From contig MGNI01000159.1 in NCBI GenBank assembly GCA_001795115.1, forward strand, positions 17,101 through 23,653: a stretch of 6,553 nucleotides of DNA, read 5' to 3'. Source of the stretch: Chloroflexi bacterium RBG_16_48_8 (GTDB lineage: Bacteria > Chloroflexota > Anaerolineae > Anaerolineales > E44-bin32). The translations under genes and the position numbers were made by a program. The notes under the pieces are model-generated. The model had not been told where the DNA came from and searched no databases. It saw only the letters and a program-made list of their open reading frames with translations. This document shows, piece by piece, positions 1 to 6,412 of this stretch. How positions within the stretch are numbered: position 1 is the first letter of the stretch; every line of letters begins with the position of its first letter.

Positions 1-977
1 TCGCATGCCATAGCAAGCCAGATTTAAGTCTGACACTCTCCAGCGGAGAAAACCTCTCTCTCTCCATTGATGATGATTCCTTTCAGCAATCCATCCATGG
101 CCAGCTCGACATTGGTTGCCGTGGATGCCATCCTGGCATTGATGGCTACCCTCATCCGGATATCGATTATTCCGATCATCGCGACCTCTCGTGTGCCCTT
201 TACAAGGCATGCCGAGTTTGCCATGCGACGAATTACGATAAAACTCAGGATAGCATGCACGCTCAAGCCGCCCAGGCTGGAAATCTGGAAGCACCTATTT
301 GCACGGATTGTCACGGAACGCATGATATCCAGCCACCTGACCAACCACGCTCACACATATCTGAAACGTGCGGCCAGTGTCACACGGATATTTTTAATAC
401 CTATAAAGACAGCGTACATGGGGCCGCTCTGATCGAGGAATACAATCCTGATGTCCCTGTGTGCACGGATTGTCATGGCGTGCACAACATCCACGATCCT
501 CGCACTGCTCTCTTCCGCATCGAGACCCCCGAGCTGTGTGCAGGCTGCCATGCTGACCCTCAGCTTATGGCCAAATACGGACTTTCAGTGGATGTCTACA
601 ACATCTACCAACTCTCTTGGCATGGTGTGGATGTTGAGGTTTATAAAGCCAATTGGCCTTCTATATGGCACAACAGTGCTGTATGTACAGATTGCCATGG
701 CGTGCACAACATCCGCGAAACCGAGGATCCTCAATCGAAAGTCAATCCTGACAATCTGCTTGTGACCTGCCAGGAATGCCATCCCAAAGCCGGGCCGAAT
801 TGGACTGGAGCTTGGACCGGGCATAATGAAGTAAGCCGAGAGCGAACTCCCTTCGTTTATTACACTCAAATTTTCTATGATGTTTTTACACCAACAGTGC
901 TGGCGCTCTCTGCACTTTATGTGTGTCTACAAATCATACGCGCCCTGGTAGCGCGAGTGAGGAAGAGCTTAAGATGA
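1..977 (+). CDS. Nonahaem cytochrome c, copy 1, membrane-anchored (5' partial)
   Basis: Extracytoplasmic multihaem electron carrier. The reading frame (first full codon at base 3) is open to the window edge and begins inside a haem motif (residues A-C-H at 3-11), so the first ATG at 255 is internal. Eight complete CXXCH motifs follow: CRGCH 117, CRVCH 210, CTDCH 300, CGQCH 369, CTDCH 462, CAGCH 537, CTDCH 684 and CQECH 768, giving nine haems with the cut one. Many are followed by G-x-H (CHGVH), where the extra His is a candidate distal ligand. A hydrophobic segment (about 870-942) and a basic end (ARVRKSLR) form a C-terminal membrane anchor with the haem domain outside. The complete paralogue at 1711-3054 aligns throughout and implies that only about 40 residues (signal peptide and start) are missing. 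The stop overlaps the next start as ATGA. Family and haem count are secure; partner and direction of electron flow are unknown. Confidence 0.93.
   Translation, partial: ACHSKPDLSLTLSSGENLSLSIDDDSFQQSIHGQLDIGCRGCHPGIDGYPHPDIDYSDHRDLSCALYKACRVCHATNYDKTQDSMHAQAAQAGNLEAPICTDCHGTHDIQPPDQPRSHISETCGQCHTDIFNTYKDSVHGAALIEEYNPDVPVCTDCHGVHNIHDPRTALFRIETPELCAGCHADPQLMAKYGLSVDVYNIYQLSWHGVDVEVYKANWPSIWHNSAVCTDCHGVHNIRETEDPQSKVNPDNLLVTCQECHPKAGPNWTGAWTGHNEVSRERTPFVYYTQIFYDVFTPTVLALSALYVCLQIIRALVARVRKSLR
959..962 (+). promoter_or_regulatory. Ribosome binding site for cytochrome b copy 1
   Basis: GAGG lies inside the 3' end of the first nonahaem gene, 11 nt before ATG 974. With the ATGA stop-start overlap it decides the start and suggests translational coupling. 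Confidence 0.55.
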
Positions 978-1714
978 GCCTCCCCATACAATCGGAATCA
1001 AAGCAGTTAACCAAAGAGGTTCGGATCGAAAGAACCTTCAAACGCTTCACGATCAGTCAGAGATGGGAGCATGTTGCTTTAATGGTGACCTCTGCCCTAC
1101 TCTTACTTACAGGCTTACCGCAGAAGTATCGTGCCACAACATGGAGCCAGCAAATTTTAGCCACTCCTGAGCGAGTCGAATTAATTCGAAACATTCACCA
1201 TATCACCGCAATTCTATTGACCTTGGAGGTGCTCTATCATTTGGTGAATGCCATCCTTCTTATGAGGCAACGACGTCTCCCATCAGCGATATTTCCTTCC
1301 CTGGAAGATCTTCGGGATCTTGGAAAGATGGTTAAATACTTGATCTTTCTCAGCGATCAGAAACCCAGCTACGGGAAGTACAATTTCGAGCAGAAATTTA
1401 CCTATTGGTTTCTGGTGTTTGCAATCCTGATCATGGTGGTCTCAGGTTTTATTTTGTGGTTCCCAGTGTTCTTTACGACCTTTCTCCCTGGTGGGATTAT
1501 CCCTGCTGCAAAATTCGCTCATAGTGCTGAAGCCATCGCCGGGGCGGCTTTCATCATCCTGTGGCATTTTTATCATGTCCACATTGAACGATTAAACTTA
1601 AGTATTTTCACCGGCCGTCTTAATGAAGAGGAGATGCGTGAGTATCACTCCCTCGCATATCAAAGACTTGCGTTGGACGCTAAAGAATCAGCATCGGTTG
1701 GAGAAGAAGAGTGA
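974..1714 (+). CDS. FdnI/b561-type dihaem cytochrome b, copy 1
   Basis: Integral membrane cytochrome b, 246 residues, resembling the gamma subunit of formate dehydrogenase N (FdnI) and hydrogenase cytochrome b subunits, which pass electrons between periplasmic redox partners and quinone. Four hydrophobic segments lie near residues 34-52, 76-97, 140-162 and 184-205. Candidate haem-b ligands are H33 (RWEHV), H75/H76 (NIHHI), H183 (AHSAEA) and H198/H201/H203 (WHFYHVH), matching the His placement of the family. Family-style stretches include PSLEDLRDL, YGKYNFEQK and SIFTGRLNEEEM. I chose the ATG at 974 over the in-frame ATG at 923 because it forms an ATGA overlap with the upstream stop, has GAGG at 959-962, and avoids a polar 17-residue extension that lies wholly within gene 1. 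It is probably the membrane partner of the nonahaem protein encoded just upstream. No formate dehydrogenase or hydrogenase catalytic subunit is in the window, so those names should not be transferred. Confidence 0.9.
   Translation: MSLPIQSESKQLTKEVRIERTFKRFTISQRWEHVALMVTSALLLLTGLPQKYRATTWSQQILATPERVELIRNIHHITAILLTLEVLYHLVNAILLMRQRRLPSAIFPSLEDLRDLGKMVKYLIFLSDQKPSYGKYNFEQKFTYWFLVFAILIMVVSGFILWFPVFFTTFLPGGIIPAAKFAHSAEAIAGAAFIILWHFYHVHIERLNLSIFTGRLNEEEMREYHSLAYQRLALDAKESASVGEEE
1700..1703 (+). promoter_or_regulatory. Ribosome binding site supporting GTG start at 1711
   Basis: GGAG within a purine-rich run, 7 nt before the GTG. It supports this non-ATG start, which is also the only one placed to give a complete signal peptide. 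Confidence 0.65.
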
Positions 1715-3054
1715 GGTCTGTTCTACGCATAATCTTTCTTATTACTGGGCTTTTGTCTCTCCTTCCCCTTTCTGCAGCAAGTGCGGACGGCGAACCTCAA
1801 GAACCTGTGGTCGGAAACGCTACCTGTTTGCAGTGTCATTCCGATCCCAGTTTGAGCATGTCCCTCGAGGATGGCCAGCAACTCTCCCTTTTCATCGACC
1901 AGGAGATTTTCAACACTTCCATTCATGGCGTGCAGGGCTATGCCTGTGTGCAGTGCCACAGAAATCTAGGTGAATACCCGCACCCCGAGTTCAGTGCTAG
2001 CGATAGAAGAGATCTCGCCTTACAGCTCTACACCTCCTGCCAGTTTTGCCACTCAGGGCAATATGAAAGAACGCTGGACAGCGTTCACGATCAGGCCAGA
2101 CAAGAGGGAAATCCGGATGCCGCAATCTGTACCGACTGTCATGGCGCCCACAATACACAAAGGCTGACGGACCCTGAAACCAGAACTTTGCTACCGGAAG
2201 CACGCACACACATTCCTCAAACTTGTGCGATGTGCCACAGCTTGATCGATGAAAAATACCGGAACTCAGTTCACGGCTCGGCTTTGATTGGTGAGGGAAA
2301 TCCTGACGTTCCCACTTGCATCGATTGCCACGGTGTCCATGACATCGTGGATCCCACAACGACCACCTTCAGACTCAATTCACCATTAATTTGCTCCGAA
2401 TGCCACACGGATCCACAACGGATGGCGAAGTACAGCATTTCCACAGAAGTACTAAACACTTATGTTGCTGACTTCCACGGCACCACCATTACCATTTTTG
2501 AGAAGCTCTCACCCGATGCCGAGAGCAATAAACCCGTATGTTTCGATTGCCACGGAGTTCATGACATTAAACACGTCGAGGACCCGGATAAGGGGCTTCA
2601 GGTTCGGGAGAACCTGCTCGCTCGTTGTCAAGAATGCCATCCCGATGCTAGTTCCAACTTCTCCGACGCATGGCTTTCCCACTACATCCCCTCCCCAGAG
2701 AAGAACTCGCTGGTATATTTTGTCAATCTGTTCTACAAGATCTTTATCCCAGGTACATTAGGGGGAATGGCATTACTTATATTATTGGATATAAGTTCGA
2801 AAGTTCGATCCCGCCGAACTGAAACCCACAAGGATGAGCCCCGGATTACTGAGACGACCGAGAAACAGGAAGTACAAACTTCTGGAGTCTCATCCGGTAT
2901 AACCGAAGAAGATTCTGTTTCCCCAATCGAACTCCCTTCCCCATCCCTCACATCGAATCAAGAAGGACCTGGGGAAACAGAGCAAAATTCCAATGAAGAT
3001 GATTCTCCAGATACGCCGCAATCAGAATCCGGTAAGGAGGTTCAACATGACTGA
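1711..3054 (+). CDS. Nonahaem cytochrome c, copy 2, membrane-anchored with acidic tail
   Basis: Complete 447-residue secreted multihaem cytochrome, paralogous to the partial gene at the window start. Residues 1 to about 25 are a Sec signal peptide with a hydrophobic core and an ASA-type cleavage site. Nine CXXCH motifs follow: CLQCH 39, CVQCH 79, CQFCH 110, CTDCH 140, CAMCH 172, CIDCH 203, CSECH 228, CFDCH 277 and CQECH 306. After the first haem they fall into four two-haem repeats, each introduced by an S-x-H or similar (F/S-x-H-G) element. A hydrophobic segment at about 335-362 anchors the C-terminus. Unlike copy 1, it then has some 85 residues rich in Glu, Ser, Thr and Pro, predicted cytoplasmic and disordered. 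The start is GTG, overlapping the previous stop as GTGA, with GGAG at 1700-1703. It probably forms a wire between the adjacent cytochrome b and an external partner. The exact redox partner is unknown. Confidence 0.94.
   Translation: MRSVLRIIFLITGLLSLLPLSAASADGEPQEPVVGNATCLQCHSDPSLSMSLEDGQQLSLFIDQEIFNTSIHGVQGYACVQCHRNLGEYPHPEFSASDRRDLALQLYTSCQFCHSGQYERTLDSVHDQARQEGNPDAAICTDCHGAHNTQRLTDPETRTLLPEARTHIPQTCAMCHSLIDEKYRNSVHGSALIGEGNPDVPTCIDCHGVHDIVDPTTTTFRLNSPLICSECHTDPQRMAKYSISTEVLNTYVADFHGTTITIFEKLSPDAESNKPVCFDCHGVHDIKHVEDPDKGLQVRENLLARCQECHPDASSNFSDAWLSHYIPSPEKNSLVYFVNLFYKIFIPGTLGGMALLILLDISSKVRSRRTETHKDEPRITETTEKQEVQTSGVSSGITEEDSVSPIELPSPSLTSNQEGPGETEQNSNEDDSPDTPQSESGKEVQHD
3034..3040 (+). promoter_or_regulatory. 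Strong ribosome binding site for the cytochrome b-c fusion
   Basis: AAGGAGG, a near-perfect Shine-Dalgarno, 6 nt before ATG 3047 and inside the end of the nonahaem gene. It rules out the upstream in-frame ATG at 2993. Confidence 0.85.
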
Positions 3055-4243
3055 TCCTCAACCGGAAAAAATCCTTTCCGAGGAAAAACCTAAGGAAAAG
3101 CTCTTCCTCCGCTTTGATATCTTTCAACGAGTTGAACATTTGGTGTTCCTGCTCTCATTTGGAACATTGGGTCTTACCGGTCTCATTCAGAAATTCGCTG
3201 CATCGCCGATTGCAGAATCTATCTTGCGGATTCTGGGAGGGATTGAGACAACGCGCATCATCCACCGCTCAGCCTCTTTCGCCATGATGCTGGTGACCGC
3301 TTTTCATATCATTAGTGTGATCTATCGGGTTTTTGTCAAGCGGGTCACTTTTGACATGATACCCAGCTTGGAGGACTTCAAGCATCTCTACCAAGATATC
3401 CTCTTCGATTTCGGTCAACGAAAGAAAAAAGCAGCCTATGGGCGGTATAGCTACGCCGAGAAGGTGGAGTACTTTGCCGTGGTTTGGGGCACCTTGATCA
3501 TGGGAGTTACGGGTTTCATGATGTGGAATCCCATCGCTTCCGCGAGATTCCTGCCCGGGGAATACATCCCCGCTGCCAAAGCGGCTCATGGTGGGGAAGC
3601 GATCCTGGCTGTACTCGCCATTATCTTATGGCATTTTTACCATGTCCATTTACGACAATTCAATAAAAGCATGTTCACGGGATTTTTAACTCGGGAGGAA
3701 ATGGAGGAAGAACATCCCGCTGAACTGGCACGCCTTGACGCGGGTCATGGCCTATCTTCGCTTCCACCGAGGCTGATCCGCAAGCGCCAAAGGATCTTTG
3801 TCCCGACCGCCGTCGCACTCAGTGTGGTTTTTGGTATAGCCATCTTTCAATTCATCACTTTGGAAGAGACGGCTATAAAGACCATTCCTCCTGCTGAAAC
3901 GGTTCAAGTCTTCGTACCCCAAACGCCTACCCCCCAGCCTATCATCGCGCCAAGCCCGACGGTTGCAGAAATCCAGGCTACTTCGTGGGTGGGTGGTTTT
4001 GAAGGCTTGTTCCGAAACCGCTGTGGCACCTGCCATGAATTTACCGCGGTCTCAGGCCTCTCTCTGGCCACCTATGAAGGTGCTCTCCGAGGTGGTGACA
4101 GTGGTCCAGCGATCGTTCCTGGAGATCCGGAAGCAAGCATTCTTATTAAAGTTCAGTCCGCCGGAAACCATCCGGGGCAACTCACGCAAGAGGAGATCGA
4201 TCAGGTGATCGATTGGATCCAAGCTGGAGCTCCGGAGAAGTAG
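3047..4243 (+). CDS. Cytochrome b (FdnI/b561-type) fused to a monohaem cytochrome c domain, copy 2
   Basis: A 398-residue membrane protein. Residues 1 to about 235 are a four-helix dihaem cytochrome b paralogous to the gene at 974-1714: candidate ligands H31, H73, H181 and H196/H199/H201, and shared blocks PSLEDF, YGRYSYAEK, IPAAKAAHGGEA, WHFYHVH and SMFTG. It then has a basic stretch (RKRQR), a fifth helix (about 250-271) and a Pro/Thr linker (PQTPTPQP). The C-terminal cytochrome c domain has CGTCH at 326-330 and ends DWIQAGAPEK, in the style of planctomycete-type cytochrome c domains. The fifth helix places this domain outside the membrane. The usual distal Met region reads NHPGQL, so H375 may be the ligand. 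The start at 3047 is preferred over ATG 2993 because AAGGAGG (3034-3040) lies 6 nt before it. The gene overlaps the upstream one by 8 bp. Likely role: carry electrons between quinone and outside acceptors, with a built-in haem c outlet. Confidence 0.92.
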   Translation: MTDPQPEKILSEEKPKEKLFLRFDIFQRVEHLVFLLSFGTLGLTGLIQKFAASPIAESILRILGGIETTRIIHRSASFAMMLVTAFHIISVIYRVFVKRVTFDMIPSLEDFKHLYQDILFDFGQRKKKAAYGRYSYAEKVEYFAVVWGTLIMGVTGFMMWNPIASARFLPGEYIPAAKAAHGGEAILAVLAIILWHFYHVHLRQFNKSMFTGFLTREEMEEEHPAELARLDAGHGLSSLPPRLIRKRQRIFVPTAVALSVVFGIAIFQFITLEETAIKTIPPAETVQVFVPQTPTPQPIIAPSPTVAEIQATSWVGGFEGLFRNRCGTCHEFTAVSGLSLATYEGALRGGDSGPAIVPGDPEASILIKVQSAGNHPGQLTQEEIDQVIDWIQAGAPEK

Positions 4244-4264
4244 CATCACGGTAAAATCCACCTT

Positions 4265-4268
4265 GAGG
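4265..4268 (+). promoter_or_regulatory. Ribosome binding site for the NapC-like gene
   Basis: GAGG 5 nt before ATG 4274, in the only short gap (4244-4273) between the five upstream genes. No terminator or promoter fits in this gap, which supports co-transcription. Confidence 0.6.
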
Positions 4269-4273
4269 TAGTT

Positions 4274-5962
4274 ATGTTGAATAAAATTAAAGGATACCTA
4301 AGGTCTTTCTTCTTTCCACCTGCTGGCACCAACCCATGGGTCCGCATCCTGCCCTACCTGACATTAGGGATCCTTACGCTGCTCGTCCTGGTGGGCTCTG
4401 CCTATGCCTGGGATTACACAAACTCACCGGCGTTTTGCGGCACAGCATGCCATACCATGCCTCCTGAATACACTTCTTATATCACGTCGCCCCACGCTCG
4501 TATTGACTGTGTTGAATGCCACATCGGACGTAGTTTCATTGCCACTCGCATCACTCGCAAGGCCAGCGATGTCAAACATATCATCTCGCTCGCCTTTCGA
4601 GACTACGAATTCCCCATAGAAGCGAATGATCTCCGCCCTGCCCGGGAAACCTGCGAACTATGCCATTTCCCAGAAAAATTTTCTGATGACAGCCTTAGAG
4701 AAATCAAACGTTTCACCCCAGATCGTCTCAACACACCCATAAGTATTTACCTCACTCTCAAGACGGGGGGTGGGACCAAACGTTTGGGTTTGGGCAGGGG
4801 GATCCATTGGCACATTGAAAACCAGATCTTATACCTTCCTACAGACAACTCTGAACAAGTCATTCCCTATATTCAAGTTATGGAAGATGACGGCACGATC
4901 ACGGAATATATCGAATTGGGATCAGGTATTAACCCTACCAACATCGATCCTGAAGAATTGAAAGAGATGGACTGTATCACTTGCCATAACCGCATCACCC
5001 ATCTGATCGCTACCCCTGAGGATACCGTCGATCAGCTTATGTCTTTAGGAATCATCTCGGCTGCCATCCCTGAAATCCGGCTTAAGGCAGTCGAGGTCTA
5101 TGGAGCTCACTACGACAATCTAGCCTTAGGTCTCAATGGAATCGCAGGACTGGATAGTTACTATCAAGTTGTGTATCCTGAGTTCTACCAGGCTTATGCC
5201 GATCTAGTTCAAGATGCGATTAGCGCTCTTCAGAGCGCCTATGAAAACAGCGTTTATCCAGAGCAGAAAGCGGATTGGAACTCACACCCCAATAATGCAG
5301 GCCACAAGGATTCACCTGGTTGCTTCCGTTGTCATGATGGCAAGCATCTGAACCAGGAGCAAGAAGCAATCCGGCTGGAATGTAACTTATGCCATTCCAT
5401 TCCAGTTATCGCTGGACCGTCCGATTTCGTCACGGAAATCGAGATCAGCCGCGGTCCTGAGCCCGAATCCCATTTAAATCCCAATTGGATCGCTCTCCAT
5501 CGCGACGTCTTTGACCCAACCTGTTCCAATTGCCACACTACTGGTAATCCAGGAGGCGTGGATAACAGCTCCTTCTGCTCGAATAGCGCCTGCCATGGTA
5601 CGGTGTGGGAATATGCTGGCTTCGATGCCCCTGGGTTACGAGAGATCCTTTTGGAGCAAATCCCTGTGGAACTGACTCCAGTAGTACCCGAAGAAGCCCC
5701 ACTAACCTATGATGGTGTTATTGGTCCTCTTCTTGAACTACGCTGTATTGCATGTCATGGGGAGGGAGGTCTTCAAGGGCTCAATATCTCAAGCTATGAC
5801 GATCTCCTCAAAGGAGGGATAAGTGGCCAAGCTGTTGTGCCAGGAAATCCGGTAAAAAGTCTCCTGGTTCAACGACAAACCGGTGAAAGTGCCCACTTTG
5901 GTCAGTTAAACCCTGAGGAGTTGGAATTGGTCATCGAGTGGATACGTGCTGGGGCGCCCTAA
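4274..5962 (+). CDS. NapC/NirT-like nine-haem membrane cytochrome with C-terminal monohaem domain
   Basis: A 562-residue cytochrome c anchored by one N-terminal helix (about 26-46), as in NapC/NrfH/CymA-type quinol dehydrogenases. Nine haem sites are visible: CGTACH 55-60 (CX3CH, followed by T-M as in the CHxM of NrfH-like proteins), CVECH 79, CELCH 127, CITCH 234, CFRCH 350, CNLCH 370, CSNCH 417, CSNSACH 435-441 (CX4CH) and CIACH 491. Two haem-free stretches of about 100 residues separate sites 3-4 (containing GRGIHWHIENQ, beta-like) and sites 4-5 (helical, Tyr-rich). The last 80 residues repeat the monohaem domain of the preceding gene, ending EWIRAGAP, with H541 where a distal Met is usual. 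GAGG at 4265-4268 lies 5 nt before the ATG; the upstream gap is 30 nt, so it is probably the last gene of the same operon. It is probably linked to menaquinol and the adjacent cytochromes; no catalytic site is evident. Confidence 0.92.
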   Translation: MLNKIKGYLRSFFFPPAGTNPWVRILPYLTLGILTLLVLVGSAYAWDYTNSPAFCGTACHTMPPEYTSYITSPHARIDCVECHIGRSFIATRITRKASDVKHIISLAFRDYEFPIEANDLRPARETCELCHFPEKFSDDSLREIKRFTPDRLNTPISIYLTLKTGGGTKRLGLGRGIHWHIENQILYLPTDNSEQVIPYIQVMEDDGTITEYIELGSGINPTNIDPEELKEMDCITCHNRITHLIATPEDTVDQLMSLGIISAAIPEIRLKAVEVYGAHYDNLALGLNGIAGLDSYYQVVYPEFYQAYADLVQDAISALQSAYENSVYPEQKADWNSHPNNAGHKDSPGCFRCHDGKHLNQEQEAIRLECNLCHSIPVIAGPSDFVTEIEISRGPEPESHLNPNWIALHRDVFDPTCSNCHTTGNPGGVDNSSFCSNSACHGTVWEYAGFDAPGLREILLEQIPVELTPVVPEEAPLTYDGVIGPLLELRCIACHGEGGLQGLNISSYDDLLKGGISGQAVVPGNPVKSLLVQRQTGESAHFGQLNPEELELVIEWIRAGAP

Positions 5963-6001
5963 GCTCCATTCCGGATCATCCCAACCCAATCTCATCCTTG
6001 G

Positions 6002-6041
6002 AACATCCTGAGACGTATCTTGAAATCAATCTCAGGATGTT
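6002..6041 (+). terminator. Perfect 12-bp hairpin downstream of the NapC-like gene, possible terminator
   Basis: AACATCCTGAGA (6002-6013) and TCTCAGGATGTT (6030-6041) are exact reverse complements around a 16-nt loop, about 40 nt past the stop of the multihaem operon. The following bases are T-rich but interrupted (TCTCATTAACTT) and the stem is only about 40% GC. An intrinsic terminator is plausible but weak; an mRNA-stabilising 3' hairpin or a regulator site is the alternative. Confidence 0.5.
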
Positions 6042-6193
6042 TCTCATTAACTTGGATTTCGGAAAGCCTCCTTCATCTCTTGGAGACGCCCATCCAATCT
6101 TTACACTGGACAGGAGATCAGACGATCGCTCGCCGATTATTTCGAGGCCGACGTGTTCTTGTAATGCTCTACTCCCTTGGCTTTCGGAACCGT

Positions 6194-6199
6194 TATAAT
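6194..6199 (+). promoter_or_regulatory. Candidate -10 element for the Rieske gene
   Basis: An exact TATAAT in an otherwise GC-balanced gap. No good -35 hexamer is found at 16-18 bp spacing, so support is thin. If it is real, the leader before the Rieske start would be roughly 205 nt. Confidence 0.22.
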
Positions 6200-6219
6200 A
6201 ATGATGAGTGGGTTCTATT

Positions 6220-6230
6220 GGAATTATTCC
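6220..6230. repeat. Short palindrome GGAAT-T-ATTCC, possible operator
   Basis: An 11-bp perfect inverted repeat (5-bp arms, 1-bp centre) about 20 bp downstream of the TATAAT hexamer. The position would suit an operator, but a palindrome this short can arise by chance. Confidence 0.2.
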
Positions 6231-6401
6231 GGTATCCATGATCGATAAGTTTTCAAGAATATTACCCTTGACCCTATCCGACTCTTCTGGGAAACTTTGG
6301 CTTGATCTTAGCATTCGTACAAATTAGCTCTCATATGTTTTGTTATAAGGCCGGAGACCTATTTCAAATCAACCACAGATCGTGAATCATCATTGCATTG
6401 C

Positions 6402-6407
6402 AGGAGG
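6402..6407 (+). promoter_or_regulatory. Ribosome binding site for the Rieske gene
   Basis: AGGAGG, 5 nt before ATG 6413. It fixes the start and confirms that this frame is a real gene despite truncation. Confidence 0.85.
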
Positions 6408-6412
6408 TTCGT

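Larger units (their letters stand above)
5963..6412 (+). other. Non-coding interval between the NapC-like and Rieske genes
   Basis: About 450 bases without a convincing gene. Reading frames here on both strands lack ribosome binding sites and any recognisable protein features. It holds a perfect 12-bp inverted repeat near its start, a TATAAT hexamer at 6194, a short palindrome at 6220-6230 and the Rieske ribosome binding site at its end. The rest shows no tRNA, repeat array or mobile-element end that I can identify. It probably marks a transcription-unit boundary. Confidence 0.7.

Noticed and set aside
923..973. ATG at 923 as start of cytochrome b copy 1
   Set aside because: It lies entirely inside the upstream gene, adds a polar segment absent from the paralogue's pattern and has no good ribosome binding site; ATG 974 has an ATGA overlap and GAGG.
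255..977. ATG at 255 as the start of the first cytochrome gene
   Set aside because: The frame is open upstream to the window edge and contains two complete haem motifs and part of a third that match the paralogue, so this Met is internal.
1997..2359. Minus-strand open frame of 120 codons opposite nonahaem copy 2
   Set aside because: It is a shadow of a strongly supported cytochrome gene with nine in-frame haem motifs.
2993..3046. ATG at 2993 as start of the cytochrome b-c fusion
   Set aside because: The strong AAGGAGG at 3034-3040 points to ATG 3047, and the extra 18 codons would just be an out-of-frame reading of the upstream gene's tail.
974..4243. Naming the two cytochrome b genes as formate dehydrogenase or hydrogenase subunits
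   Set aside because: The fold resembles FdnI, but no molybdopterin, iron-sulfur or NiFe catalytic subunit is present; the neighbours are multihaem cytochromes.
5938..6241. Plus-strand open frames of 86 and 73 codons downstream of the NapC-like gene
   Set aside because: The first begins inside the preceding gene and the second reads across the hairpin; neither has a ribosome binding site or recognisable protein features.
6268..6307. TTGACC (6268) and TTGATC (6302) as -35 elements
   Set aside because: No acceptable -10 hexamer occurs at 16-18 bp downstream of either, so they are not called as promoters.
5976..6314. Minus-strand open frame of 112 codons in the non-coding interval
   Set aside because: No ribosome binding site before its ATG, no recognisable domain or signal peptide, and it covers the hairpin; most likely a chance frame.
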